From assembly GCA_028583685.1 (NCBI GenBank), contig JAMXIF010000224.1, positions 5,073,225 through 5,137,224 on the forward strand: 64,000 nt of DNA, given 5' to 3'. Below are positions 22,150 through 62,324 of this stretch, piece after piece. The DNA is from Petaurus breviceps papuanus (taxonomy: Eukaryota; Chordata; Mammalia; Diprotodontia; Petauridae). The notes under the pieces are model-generated. The model had not been told where the DNA came from. It searched no databases and saw nothing but the letters and a program-made list of their open reading frames with translations. A program made the position numbers and the translations under genes. The stretch's first letter is position 1. Every line of letters starts with the position of its first letter.

Positions 22150-24890
22150 AAATCGCCCTTCTCTCCCTCCCGTCTTCTCCACCGGGAGCCGTTGGAAGCA
22201 CACCCGCGGGGCTCCTGTCCCCCGGCTTTTTTCCGTGGCCCGGCCCACAAGGCCCAAGTCCATTCAGTTTGTTTAAGTTAAGAATTAAGAGGCTCCACTT
22301 TATGCGTGAGCCTCGGGGCAGGAACTCGCCCCCCCCCATGCCGTCTTCCTCCCACGTGCTCATGACGTCACTGGCGGGGGGGGGGGCCTTCCTAAGCAAG
22401 GCCACGTGGCTCTTGAGATTCCCGGTTCTGCACTGTGTTCTGGCACCGCCGGCAGCCCTTTGGCCGCTTGGCACTGGATGGCTGGGGGAAGGCGGGGCCT
22501 TTCCGTTCCGGGACCCTCCTGGGCCGCGCGCCCCAGTGCAAGGCTCCCGTGAGCAGAGCCGCTGCCCGTTGTGTCACACGCGTGGGTGGGTCGCGTCCTC
22601 TCCCTGGTCCCGAGTGGCCGGGCCACCCACGGCACCACCGAGCCTTACTCCCTCTGCAGCTGGTGCGTTCTCTCGCTTTGACACATTGGGATTTCCCCAG
22701 TCTTGGCCCTAGTAACTATGTAGCAGTCTTGTGTAACTGATCTGTGTCCTTGGCCGGCTCTTCCCTCTTCTGGCTTGCGTGATCACGTTCGGATCACCTA
22801 CGAAAGCCAGGCCAGGGACTTCCTCCGAAGAGTGTGGCCAGTGTTGGCCTGCCAACAGCTTCTTTCCTTTGGTTGAATAGTTAGAGATCTGGCTGTCTTT
22901 AAGACTCCCCGACGGGGGCAGGCCTGAGCATAGGGAAGAATTTTGCCCTTCACGGCTTGGAAAATGTTGCTGTTTTTGTTTGCTCTCCTCCTTTGAAGGA
23001 AATATTTCTTTGTAAGAGCTAACCTGACTAATGAGCGGGTGAATGGAATTGGGGTCTTGGACTTCCATAATTAGGGGAACATCTTCGCTTGGGGCTTGAG
23101 CCAATGGAAGGTGTAAGACGGCTCCTCCTTCCTCTGACCAGAATCCTGGGGAAGGGAGTGGAACCAGCCCTCTGACTTTAACCCTAAACATAATGCCTGG
23201 CCTTCAGTTCATAGCTTTACTTGGTTCCTGTATGGCGTTACTCCCAGGTCCCAAACTCCTTGGGATTGCTTCCAGGGACCCTGGCTCCTCAGGGCTTTTC
23301 TGTAGTGGCTACCCCGGCTCAAATTCCTGCATCATGGACTCCATTCCCTATACCGAGAGCTGAAAAAGACAAACGATACAAGACCAAGAACCCACCCTTG
23401 GGTCTAAGGAGAGGGGGGTCTAAAGGAAGGGAAAGGCGGCCCTTCTGCACTGGACTTACTGCCTGGTTATGGGTGAATGAGACCTTTACCCCTGAATGTC
23501 AGCCTGGTGATTTTAAAGAGAGAGCCAATCTGGCTTCTCAGACAATGGAAAGGGGCCTCTCCCACCCATGTGGTGGGCCAGTTCTGGGACCTTGTCCCAG
23601 AAGCACGTCCTTGAGGGTTCCATGTGGGTGCTGCCATCTTGAGTAATCTGGGCATATGCCAGAGCCCCATTACTGTGTGCCCAATAGTTTTTATTGTTAT
23701 TGCTTTGTGGTGTAGCTTGAGATCTGCTGCTGCTAGGCCCCTTTCTGCCTGCTTTTAAAAATTATTTTCACTCCTGCCTGGGTTTTCATGATGTTACTTT
23801 CTCCCGGATCCCTTCCTACATCTGCTCCTTGTTTCTTCTCTTTGCTGTTTTAGTACCCCTATCATAGTGCTAGTGTTTCCCCTGACACTTGGTTCTGCCT
23901 CCCTCCCTCTCCTCTCCTCTCTTTACCTCGCCCTTTCCCTTCCCCTCTCCTTGAGATTCTTGCCCTTTTGCTCCTTCAGATTGCTTTTGGGGTGATTTGG
24001 TCACCTTGGGCCAGAGCCAGGCTTCCTGCTGTTGGCCAACATAATAGATATAGTCACTGAATTGGATGAAGACTACCAATTGTTGCTTTTTTCTTCGTTC
24101 TATTTGGTTGTATTTAAACCATGAGATATGTAATATGTGTTCGATTTAGTTTTTGTACTATTAAATGAGTTAACTGGGAATTTGGAAAATCATTTGGACT
24201 AGTTCATGCTTTTTTGGAGATGGGAAAAAATAGTAGAAACAGGTAACCACACTGTTGTTTCTGCTCTGTTGCTAATCCTGTAATTTAGAGGTATATGATT
24301 TCCTCTCGTCTGCATGTTCCTTCTTATAGCTGGGTCTTCTTGTAGCTGGGTCTTTGGAGACTAGTGCCGGCAGAAGAATTCGTCAGCAGTAAAGCAGTCT
24401 AGTGATTCTCTCCTTAGCGGTGCACTTGGACAGAGCCTAGTTTTGACTCAGTTACTAGTTCAGAATTTTGAAGTTTTTCTAGCCTGGCAGAATCTGCTGG
24501 GTCCTGTCTTTTCCTCCCCAAAGCCTGGTCACCTCAGGCTTGCACCGAAGGCTTTGAATAGGACAATTGAAAATACAGTTCACACGTTTTACCTGAAGAC
24601 CCTGCACAAAAGCAGCACGCTTGCTACTAAAGAAAAACGAGCATTTTCCAGACACTGACTTGGACACCACTTGCTATCCTAGTCACCACAGGGGCATTTC
24701 AGTTCATTTGACCCCTCTGTAAGAGTCCCGTGGCACCCCTACCTCATCCTCCCAGTGGAAAGGGAGCACCCCCTCCTGAGCCTACATTACTCAGAGGTCT
24801 TTCACCAGAGTCTTCTCCTTTACTCATGCCATATGAAGGAAGAGGTGGCCCTTCTTGTCAAGCCAGTGTCTCTGCAAGTGCTTGATTCCA
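22150..24890. other. Spacer between MOV10L1 promoter and MLC1 upstream region
   Basis: GC-rich at first (22300-22650), then ordinary. I see no exon. Long open frames in 22125-22740 are GC-driven. A weak L1 3'-end fragment may occupy 23685-23850 (GAGATCTGCTGCTGCTAGGC). A polypyrimidine stretch lies near 23890-23960. Confidence 0.5.
22363..22370. promoter_or_regulatory. Palindromic CRE (TGACGTCA)
   Basis: Perfect 8-base cAMP response element, five bases from the E-box at 22353-22358, about 500 bases upstream of the MOV10L1 ATG. It could be read by CREB, ATF or the testis factor CREM. Use is inferred. Confidence 0.6.
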
Positions 24891-24892
24891 TC

Positions 24893-25145
24893 AGTCAGCC
24901 TGCATTTATTAAATGCCAGTATTGGGCTAAGCACTGGGGCGGGGTACAAGGAAAGGCAACAATAAGGCCCCTCAGGGAGCCCCCATTTGGATGCCAACAG
25001 TTACATCCGCAGAAGATATCAAAGTGTAAATGGGAGTTAGCATTGGAAGCACTAGCAGAGGGCATAGACCAACATGAAGGGCCCCTTAGAGAAGGTGAGA
25101 TTGGCGCCGAGCTTGGAAGGAAGCCAGGCAAACTAGGAGGCTGAG
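24893..25145 (+). repeat. Interspersed repeat of the 'catttattaagcac' class
   Basis: GCCTGCATTTATTAAATGCC, GGGCTAAGCACTGGG and the following 'rest of unit' match a repeat seen many times here (30690-30810, 33575-33690, 34840-34990, 50660-50800, 53770-53900). The family name is uncertain. Confidence 0.5.
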
Positions 25146-25149
25146 GTCT

Positions 25150-25610
25150 TCTCCAGGGGGTGGTCCCTTCCATCATGCCTGTCTTCTCACTAATTCTTCT
25201 GTCTTGCCTGTCTAGGGGCTGCTTCCATGTTGCCCAAGAACACTCCACTCTCCCCCATCCTTAAAAAATTTTCTTTCCATTTCCTTACCTACTAATCTCT
25301 TCTCTCCTCTTCGAGTAAACTTCTCACCAGACCCTCCATCCCCTGTGCCTTTTCATTGACTGCCCTTCCTATTAGGCTAACCCTAACTTCTTACCTATTC
25401 GTCTTACTTTCTGTGATTTCCTTCCAGACTCAGCTCAAATCCCATTATCTGCATCCCCCCTTCTCCCTTGCTAGTACTTTACCCTCTTAGCTTTACTTCT
25501 GTCCATAATCTCTGTATTTTAGAGTGTTTTTTTTTTGTATCTTGTCTCTCTCATTAGAATGCAGTGCAGTAGTAAGTGCTTAATAAATGCCTATTGACTA
25601 ACTGGCAATA
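25150..25610 (+). repeat. L2-type LINE 3' end
   Basis: C/T-rich body with CTCAGCTCAAATCCCATTA and the terminal AGTGCTTAATAAATGCCTAT then TGACTAACTGG. Confidence 0.65.
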
Positions 25611-25619
25611 ACTAAATTA

Positions 25620-27060
25620 ACACAGAAGATGATCATTGCCCTTTTAAAGCATATGCACATTATAGAAGGTGCTTTGAATGAAGGGATGGAGGTTGGTTGC
25701 ACCCTTGCATGTACATCTTACAAAGCTAACACTAACAGACACAAACACATTTGGAAATTTCTCTTAATAAAGTTACCATCCTTGTCTGTTAGAATTGTAA
25801 CTGAGATTGAGGCAAAAGTACTATGTGAGATAACCAAAGTTTCATTCGTGTAATACTATACTGTATGAAAGAAATAAGGAAACCTTTTCTCACGAATGAA
25901 TTAATGAGCTATAGAGATAACTGCTTTTTTTTTTTTTAATGGGGCTGCACTCTCAGTAATCTAGGGCAGTTTGGGAATTTTTGTTTCTTTGGGCTTTGAG
26001 TTTTAGTAATTGAGTACAGTCTTTATAATTCCATGCAAATGGTGGAAACATTTGAATAGTATTTTCTCTAAATTAAAGGAAATAGAAAATGGTTCTATGA
26101 GTTAGAATCAATTTGAATTAATAAAATAGTTTTCAAAAAGACATTTATTAAGTGAAGAATGGCCTAGAGAAAATTGGGAAGTTTATATGTAGAATAACTG
26201 AAATGGTTGAATTCATAGGTTAGACTTCGTGAACCTTTTTTTGGTTAAAGGAAGAAAGCAGTTGAACGTAATACAATGAGAAAGCTGATGGCTTTGCTAA
26301 AATTGGACTTGGGGACAGTGAAGGTGCTGGTGTCTTTATATGTCATGGTTTTAGCTATTTTGTGATTATAATAGCTCTTAACAGGTCATCATTATTCAGC
26401 TGCCAGGATTTTCAGGCTAAGTGCATTCCTGTACTTTTTCCCTTGCTTACTGAGCAGAAAGAAAGGGTCCAAGGGAACTGTGCTCACATGTATCAGTACT
26501 GCCTACTTGAATTTTAATTGTTTTATTTGATTGAGACTGTTCTGTTGAAGTGCTTTTCCAGCTTAAGTGTGTAAATGTTTGACCTTTTAAAGAACATCTT
26601 TTTCATCATTCTCATCACTAGTTAAAACAAAAGTTCTGGAAATTTTATAATAAGATTTTTTTGTAGGAGCAAGTTTGTCATTGTTTTAAGGGAAAAAACT
26701 AAGATTTAATAGTGTAAGTAGGAAGCATCGTTAATTTATATTTTAAAGAATTCAGTTTCAATCGGTCTTTCTCCTATCTCATTAAGAACTAAAGCATAAG
26801 AATTATATACAAGAGAGAATCTATTTAAAATATTATTTTGGGAGGTTCCAAAGCACACATAAATTAACAGTAAGTGATTTTTTTACTTTTCAGGTCGGCC
26901 ACAGTTTTCGAAAAGAAATGGGAAATGGGAAATGATTGGGTGGCAGGGCGAAACTTTTCTGTGTATGAAATCTTACTAACGTTATCTTTGAGGTTCTTCT
27001 CCTCATTAAAATTCAGGAGACAGTCCTCTGTTCCCTGGCTTAACTGCAGTTTTTGCTGGG
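25620..27060. other. AT-rich, repeat-poor DNA upstream of MLC1
   Basis: About 1.4 kb in which I recognise no transposable element, unlike almost every other non-coding stretch of this length here. No open frame resembles a protein. It lies just before the candidate MLC1 first exon, so it may hold MLC1 promoter or enhancer sequence (inference). Confidence 0.4.
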
Positions 27061-27079
27061 CTTTTGTTCCATTTCTGAA

Positions 27080-27220
27080 TAGATGTTTTTGAAACCCGAA
27101 GTGGAGGAACAAACTTCTCAAAGAAAGGATAAATTGTTAAGCAGTGAGAGTATTACAAAGTGACCAGACAACTCTACTCACCAAACTGTTTAGACCTGAC
27201 AGCAAACTTTGGGGTTGAAG
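27080..27220 (+). other. MLC1: Candidate non-coding first exon of MLC1
   Basis: A strong donor, GAAG/gtaagtag, follows 27220. Human MLC1 has a non-coding first exon, and the coding exon here needs one upstream. The left limit is unknown. Only the donor and position support it. Confidence 0.35.
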
Positions 27221-27865
27221 GTAAGTAGAGAAATTTTAAACCACTTAAAAAAAATTGTCCACCCATTGTTGTATAGAAGCGCTTTTTAGAAGCTGTAAGG
27301 GACCTGAAAAAGAATGAGGGCATCAGAGATTTTATTTTATTTATTTAAAAACCTGAAAGGAGAAGGGAGTCCTTCATTCAGTGACTCTCCATATATCTTC
27401 CCCTTTTCTAAAGCTATGGTCCTTCAGCAGGCCCTAAGCACATACACTACTCCAATTGCGTTTGTTCTAGGGAGTTAGTTCCTGCTCGTCCCCTGGGGCA
27501 CCTCCCATGGTGGTCAAGGTCATCTGAGTTGTCTTTGGGTCCTCTCTAACTTTGTTTTGTGATTGAGACCTGTGACTTCCTAAGGAAAAAAGGAATGTTT
27601 AAGAACTGAGCTTCCCCTTTGAGGACCGCCCCCCACCCCACATGGCACTCAGCCTCTCAAATGCCCTTATGTGATATGAATTATGTTTATTTGTGTGAGT
27701 GTCTTAGAAACCTGCTAGACTGTGTAATCGACACTTTTTGGTTTAGCCCTAAGTAAGCTCAGTGCAGTGCTCTGCTGAGACTGCCCACTTAGCAAATGTT
27801 TTGCTTTGGTATTCTTGATTACAAATGTTAGTTCCATTGATCTAAAAAAAGGATTTTCAAGTATT

Positions 27866-56511
<28,646 letters not shown>

Positions 56512-57253
56512 CAGCACGGCACGGAGGGGGAGGCTGCCCTGGGGTCCCAGCATCTTAGATTTCTTCATGTTCAGCAGTGTTTGGGCAGCACTTCGCTACC
56601 TGTCTAATATACCACATTCATCTTTGTACTTACTTGAGCTGTGTATAGCAGGGCTCACCGTGCCCAGGATAAGATGGGGTGGTAGTGTAGGTTATATATG
56701 GCAGTTTGGTCTTGAATAAGGTTTACATTTGGTCATTCTCTTGTTTTGGAATATTAGAGAATTCGTTCTTCTCAGTTATCTTAAAAATATGGTTATTAGA
56801 ACCTGAGAGTTGTTAAGATCTTACTGGTCAGACCCATTGTTAATCCAACACAGTGTTCTATTTCATAGTTACCATGGAATATGTTGAGGAAGGTCGTTGT
56901 TGTCTTTCTCAATGGGTTTTGGGATACAAGGATGTGCCCTAAATAGAATCAGTTTTCCTTTGTATTCCATTATGAGTCCATCATCCATGAATTTATCCAA
57001 ACCTTTTAAAAATCAGCCCTTTGAAGCACCTCTTCAAATGACACTCAGTAACTGTGCTGCGTTTTCTGTAAGGTGGGACTTCTTTCTGTTTGTTTTCAAG
57101 CTTGAGTGGACCCTTCTAGTCTCAGTTCTAATCTGCCCAGATTTGGTGAGGAAGTCTACTTTTACTGAGGCTGGTCATTTAACAGAGTTGAGTCATTTCC
57201 CCTCTGAGTCCCAGTGTTTTGAGTCTGCCCTTATTCCCTAGATCATTATAGTT

Positions 57254-57885
57254 TGTTCTCTCTCTCTGTCTCTGTGTCTCTCTCCCTTTCTCTCCCTTCC
57301 TCTCCCTCCCTTCCTCTCTCTCCCTCCCCCTCCCTCCCTCTCCCTTTCTCCCTCTCTTCCTTTTTTCCCCTCTCCCCACCTCCCTCTCTCCCCTCTCCCT
57401 CTTCCTTTCTCCTCCTCTCCCTCTCCCTTTTTCCCCCTCTCCCCATCTCCCTCTCCCTCTCTCCCCTCTCCCCCTCCTCTCTCCCTCCCTCTCCCTTCCT
57501 CTCTCTCCCTCTCTTTCTCTCCCTCCTGTATCCCTCTCTACCCCCTCCTTTTATCTCCTCCCCTCCTTCTCTGTCACTTCCTCTCTCTCTCCCTCCCTCT
57601 TCCTCTTTCTCCCTCCCTCTCTTTCTCTCCCTCCTGCATCCCTCTCTACCCCTCCCCTCCTTTTCTCTCCTCCCCTCCTTCTCTGTTACTTCCTCTCTCT
57701 CCCTCTCTCCCCCTCTCCCCCCCTCTCCCTCTCCCCTTCCTCTCTCCCTCCCTCCTTCTCTCTCCCTTCCTCTTCCTCCCTCTCTTTCTCTCCCTCCCGT
57801 GTCCCTCTCTCCTCCCTCCCCTCCTCTCTCCTCCCCTCCTCTCTTACTTCCTCTCTCTCTCTCTCTCTCCCTCCCTCCCTCATCC
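57254..57885 (+). repeat. 630-base polypyrimidine (CT-rich) tract in MLC1 3' UTR
   Basis: Almost pure C/T with rare G and A. It has higher-order structure: CTCTTTCTCTCCCTCC followed by a TGTATCC-like step occurs at 57511, 57619 and 57782. On the minus strand it is polypurine. It is transcribed as C/U-rich RNA. Confidence 0.9.
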
Positions 57886-58467
57886 CCAGAACTACTTATG
57901 ACATTCCAGATGTGTGCACCGTTAGTGGTTTACTAGGCATGTGGATTGCCTTCAGGGTTTATTTGGGTTTTGGAGTCTCTTGAAAAGGAATCCTAAGTAA
58001 AGTGTTAAGGTTTCCCAAGACCTGAGCTGTGCTCTCCATGACTGTGGGACCCCGAGTCCCGCCCCAAAGTCACTGTCCAAGGCTCAACAGATGTGTCCAA
58101 TGTTAGTCATCAGTACCAGAAGTCAGGTGACTCGTTATGTTTCCTTTGGCTGCTTAATGTAATATGTTATGGAATTGTGGCATCACTGACCTTCCTTAAA
58201 GCTGGTTGCTTCACTTGCTCAGTGTCCAGTTCTGAGCTCATAGGGAGATGGGTGTTACCAAGAGAAGCCTTAGAATGGAGATGGGTGTTATGTGCTTTCA
58301 GGGAGTTTACTTAGGACTTGGGAATCATGTCTTGAGTAGTAATTTCATCATTTCCCTGTTCCCATGTGAGTTACAAAGCCCAGTAAAATAGCATAATTGT
58401 CATTTCCAAGATAATAGTTTCTTTTAATTCACATTTCTGTTATGGTGTATCTTCATGTTGCTTTCAT

Positions 58468-58473
58468 AATAAA
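58468..58473 (+). terminator. MLC1: Poly-A signal of MLC1 (AATAAA)
   Basis: Perfect AATAAA with a T/G-rich stretch from about 58496 (ATGGTTTTGGATGAGAGTG), the usual downstream element. Cleavage is expected near 58485-58495. Confidence 0.7.
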
Positions 58474-58908
58474 TCCTGCTCATTGAAAAGAATCCATGGT
58501 TTTGGATGAGAGTGTTCCCTCTGCCGTCACAGACCTCAGCTCCCTAGAGAGTCTTCATGAGGGACTGGGCCCAGAACCCATCTCCTGGCAGTCAGCCTTC
58601 TAATGACATACCTGGAACGGAATTATCCCTGTCCACACCATGAGTGCTTCCCCTGCCTGAAGCACCGAGCCCCCTAATGGGCATCATCCTTGACTCATTT
58701 TGGTCAGATGGTGGGTTCTCAGCCTGGATCACTTCCTTCCCCCCCCAACATGGTTGACTTGGTGTCCCCACCACCAGCTGTACCTGGTTTCCCAGGTCCA
58801 AACTCCACAATTGGCCCATTCAACCTGAGTGAGCTTTCCAGCTCTATTTTCTGTGCTTGTACTTCTAGGCACACAGTTTTCATTCTCTGTTTTCAGCAAG
58901 TATTTCTT

Positions 58909-61735
58909 TTTTTCATTTTTCAAATGCTTTATTAACTTCTGATTTACATCATTCTTTTCCGCCAGATTTTGAGTTACAAATTTTCTCCCCGTTTTTTGCC
59001 TACCTACCGCCCCAAAATAGCAGTCCCATAGGATATCCCCTCCTCCAATCTGCTCTCTCCCATATCTTCTTCCATACCCCCTTCGACTTTTCCAATGGAT
59101 CTCTATGCCCCAGTGCCTGTATATCTATTTCCCAATTACATGTAAAATAGTATTAATAATAGAATATATATGTATGTATATATATATTTATTTATTTAAA
59201 CATTTGATTTTAAAACTTTGAATTCCAGATTCATTCCCTTCCTCCCTTGTCACCCACCCTTACTGGGAAGATAAGCAATTCAATATAGGTTGTACATTTT
59301 AGCTAATGCAAAACATTACCATAGCAGATACATTGTAAAAGACTGACTCTGTTTCCCTCCCTCCTATCCCACCTCCCACTTGTTCTATTCTCTACTTTGA
59401 TCCCATCTATTTTCAAAAGTGGGTGCTTCCAACTTCCCTCCCCCCCAGCCTGCCCTCCCTTCCATCATCCCCCCTCTCATCCCCTTCCCCCCTACTCTCC
59501 TGTAGGATGAGATACCCTATTTAGTGTGTACGTCATTCCTTCCCTGAGCCAAATTCAATGAGAATAAGGTTTACCCATTCCCTTTTGCCTTCCTGTTCTT
59601 CCCCTCCATTGTAACCATTTTCCCTTGCCTCTTCTGTATGAGATAGTTTACCTCATTCTCTCTCTCCCCATCTCCTCTCATTATATTCCTCTCTCACCTC
59701 TTAATTTCACCTTTTAAGTATCATCCCTTCCTGTTAAATTGGTCCTGTGCCCTCTATCTATGTATACCTGTAAACATATATATATACACACATTCACACA
59801 TGTATTCATATGCCCATATACCCTCATATATAGACATATATATACATATATATATATATATTTCTATTCCCTTCAACTATTTTCATACTGAGAAAAGTTT
59901 CATCAGTTACAATTATTGTTTTTCCATGTAGGAATGTTAATAGTTCAACTTTGGTAAGTTCCTTATGATTTCTTTTCCCTGTTGACCTTCTCATGCTTCT
60001 CTTCTTGTATCTGAATGTCAAGTTTTCTATTCAACTCTGGTTTTTCCAGCAAGAATGCTTGAAAGCCCTCTATTCCACTGAATGACCATATTTTCCCCTG
60101 AAACATTATACTCAGTTTTTCTGGGTAGGTGATTCTTGGTTTTAATCCCAGCTCCTGTGACCTCCAGAATATCACATACCAAGCCCTTTGATCCCTCAGT
60201 GTAGAAGCTACCAGATCCTGAGTTATCCTGATTGTGTTTCCACAATATTCAAATTGTTTCTTCCTGGCTGCTTGTAATATTCTCTCCTTGATCTGGGAAC
60301 TTCAGAACCTGGCTACAATATTCCTAGGAGTTTTCTTTTTTTGATCTTTTTGAGGAGGTGATTGGTGGACTCTTTCAACCTCTGTTTTGCCCTCTGGTTC
60401 TAAAACATCAGGGCAGTTTTCCTTGAGAATTTCTTGGAGGATGATTTGTAGGTTCTTTCTTTGATCATGGCTTACAGGTAGTCCAATAATTTTTAAATTA
60501 TCTCTCCTGGATCTATTTTCCAGGTCAGTGGTTTTTCCCATGAGATATTTCACACTGCCTTCTATTCTTTCATTTGTTTGGATCTGTTTAACAGCATCTT
60601 GATTTCACAAAAAGTCATTAGCTTCCATTTGCTCCGATCTAATTCTGAAGGAATGATTCTCCTCAGTGAGCTTTTGAGATTCTTTTTCCATCTGACAAAT
60701 TCGTCTTTTTAAGGCATTCTTCTCCTGATTGGCTTTTTGAGATTCTTTTTCCATTTGAGTTAGTCTGTTTTTTAAGGTGTGATTTCCCTCAGTCAGGCTG
60801 TTGACTCTCATTTCATAATTTTCTTGGATTGTTCTCATTTCTCTTGCCAATTTTTCCTCCACTTCTCTTATCTGCTTCTTAAGGTCCTCTATGGCCTGTA
60901 ACCAGCTGGTATTTTCCTTTTAAACTTTTGGTGCAGGAGTTCTGACTTCAATGTCTTCCTCCTATTCCATGCTTTGCTCCTTTTTGTCCCCCAAATAGGA
61001 GTCTAATGTTGGAATCTTCTGTCTGCTTTGTTTCCTTTGCTTGTTCATGTTGCCCCGCAGTCACTTGACCCCTGGGCTTTTTGCCACAGTAGGACTCTGC
61101 CACCAGACAGGGGAGCTTTCATCCCAAACGCTGGGGTTTTCTCAGTGGCCAGAGGTATTAGTTGGGTGCCCTCTCTGAGGTCTCCACATGCTCTGGCAAG
61201 CTGGACACACACCCCAGGACCTCCACCCTAGACTGCAATCCAGATCCAAGCAGGTTAAAGCAAGAGCGATTACCCCTCAGACTGGTGCTTGGTCCCCCTA
61301 CACTCTGCAGGCCAGGAGCTGAAGCTATCATGTGGTAGCTGCACTGCAGCCCTCAGCAGCTTCTCGCCCGGAGGCAAACACTGACTCCCAACTGCTGGGT
61401 CCCAAAGTCCAGACTGCACTGACCTCTCACTTTGTCCTTCGCATCTATGTGTTGATAATTCTGGACTGCCACAGCTGCTGCTGATCTGGAGTCCCTCTGG
61501 CCAGCGGCTGGTCAGGCCCTCCCTGGGGCTAAAGCCTCGGTGTGGTGCTGGGCTTGGCTCCCAGAGGGCTGCACTGGCTGATTCCTGCCGGCCTGCCTGT
61601 CTGTCCTCAGCGGGAGGTTAGCTTCTCTGTGTCATTTTGTGGGTTCTGCAGCTCCACAGTTTGTTCAGAGGCCCCTTTTACAGGAATTGGAGGTGGTGGG
61701 AGCCAGAGCAGTGGGGAGGTCCTGTTTCTACTCCC
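58909..61735 (-). mobile_element. HAL1 (half-L1) element with target-site duplication
   Basis: Same layout as 39040-41806: ORF1 from ATG at 61048 (MNKQRKQSRQK) to about 59963, with coiled coil (EEKLAREMRTIQENYE), NRSRRDNLKIIGL and KIWSFSGIEGFQAFL, then a 3' UTR of about 1 kb and no ORF2. The ORF is broken by stops and frame changes. It is flanked by CAGCAAGTATTTCTT at 58894-58908 and CAGCAAGCATTTCTT at 61736-61750, 14 of 15 identical. The first bases of the L1-type 5' end are missing. It lies just past the MLC1 poly-A site, antisense to MLC1. Confidence 0.82.
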
Positions 61736-62061
61736 CAGCAAGCATTTCTTAAACCCTTCTTGGGTATTGTGCTCTTGCTGGAGAGACAGATACTAAAATA
61801 GATGAGCTTGAAGTCTACTTGAGAGAAAACATGGTCATGAATGACTGAAGGGTGCAGAAGGTATCCAGTGTGGTTTGGGCTGGAGGGAATCAGGTCTCTT
61901 CAGAGCATTTGAGTTGAACCTTGCTGAAGGGGGAGAGGACTGGGGCAGCTTGGGCAAATATCAAAGGGTGTGCTTGGCCAGAGCAAACTGGCTTGTGTGG
62001 TGTGAGTAAGGGGCTTGGGAAGATGGGCCCTGGAGCAAGATCATAGAACTTTCAGTGCCAA

Positions 62062-62322
62062 GCAGGAGGGTCAGGTGGCTCAGTGCACAGAGCCCTGGGC
62101 CTGCGGTCAGGAAGATTCCTCTTTGTGAGTTCAAATCCTGTCTCAGACACTGACTGGCTGTGTGACCCTGGGCAAGTCACTTCACCCTGTTTGTCTCAGT
62201 TTCCTCATCCGTAAAGTGAGTTGGAGAAGGAATTGGAGAAGGAAATGGCGAAGCACTCCAGGATCTTTGCCAAGAAAACCCCAAATGGGGTCATGGGGAA
62301 TAGGACGCCACTGAGTCGGTTA
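62062..62322 (+). repeat. Marsupial CORE-SINE, full length
   Basis: Head GGTGGCTCAGTGCACAGAG, GAGTTCAAATCCTGTCTCAG, GTGTGACCCTGGGCAAGTCA, TCAGTTTCCTCATCCGTAAA, GAAATGGCGAAGCACTCCAG, ACCCCAAATGGGGTCATG. It is the forward version of the family at 7066 and 10225. Confidence 0.8.
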
Positions 62323-62324
62323 TT

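Larger units (their letters stand above)
21602..22408. promoter_or_regulatory. Cluster of five CACGTG E-boxes
   Basis: Perfect CACGTG at 21602-21607, 21953-21958, 22067-22072, 22353-22358 and 22403-22408. The second and third are CACGTGAC. Such sites bind MAX/MGA, USF and MYC-type factors. Confidence 0.75.
56512..58490 (+). other. MLC1: MLC1 3' untranslated region
   Basis: About 2 kb from the stop codon to the poly-A signal at 58468. It includes the long C/T tract at 57254-57885. The end point is inferred from the signal, not seen. Confidence 0.7.

Noticed and set aside
21199-22712. Long open frames on both strands of the CpG island (up to 354 residues)
   Set aside because: High GC removes stop codons. 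Only 21758-21854 on the minus strand matches a protein.
27806-27865. An upstream in-frame ATG that would add 20 residues to MLC1
   Set aside because: It lies before the likely acceptor at 27831, and human MLC1 starts at the downstream ATG.
57253-57936. A 227-residue Ser/Pro/Leu frame
   Set aside because: It is the translation of a C/T simple repeat in a 3' UTR.
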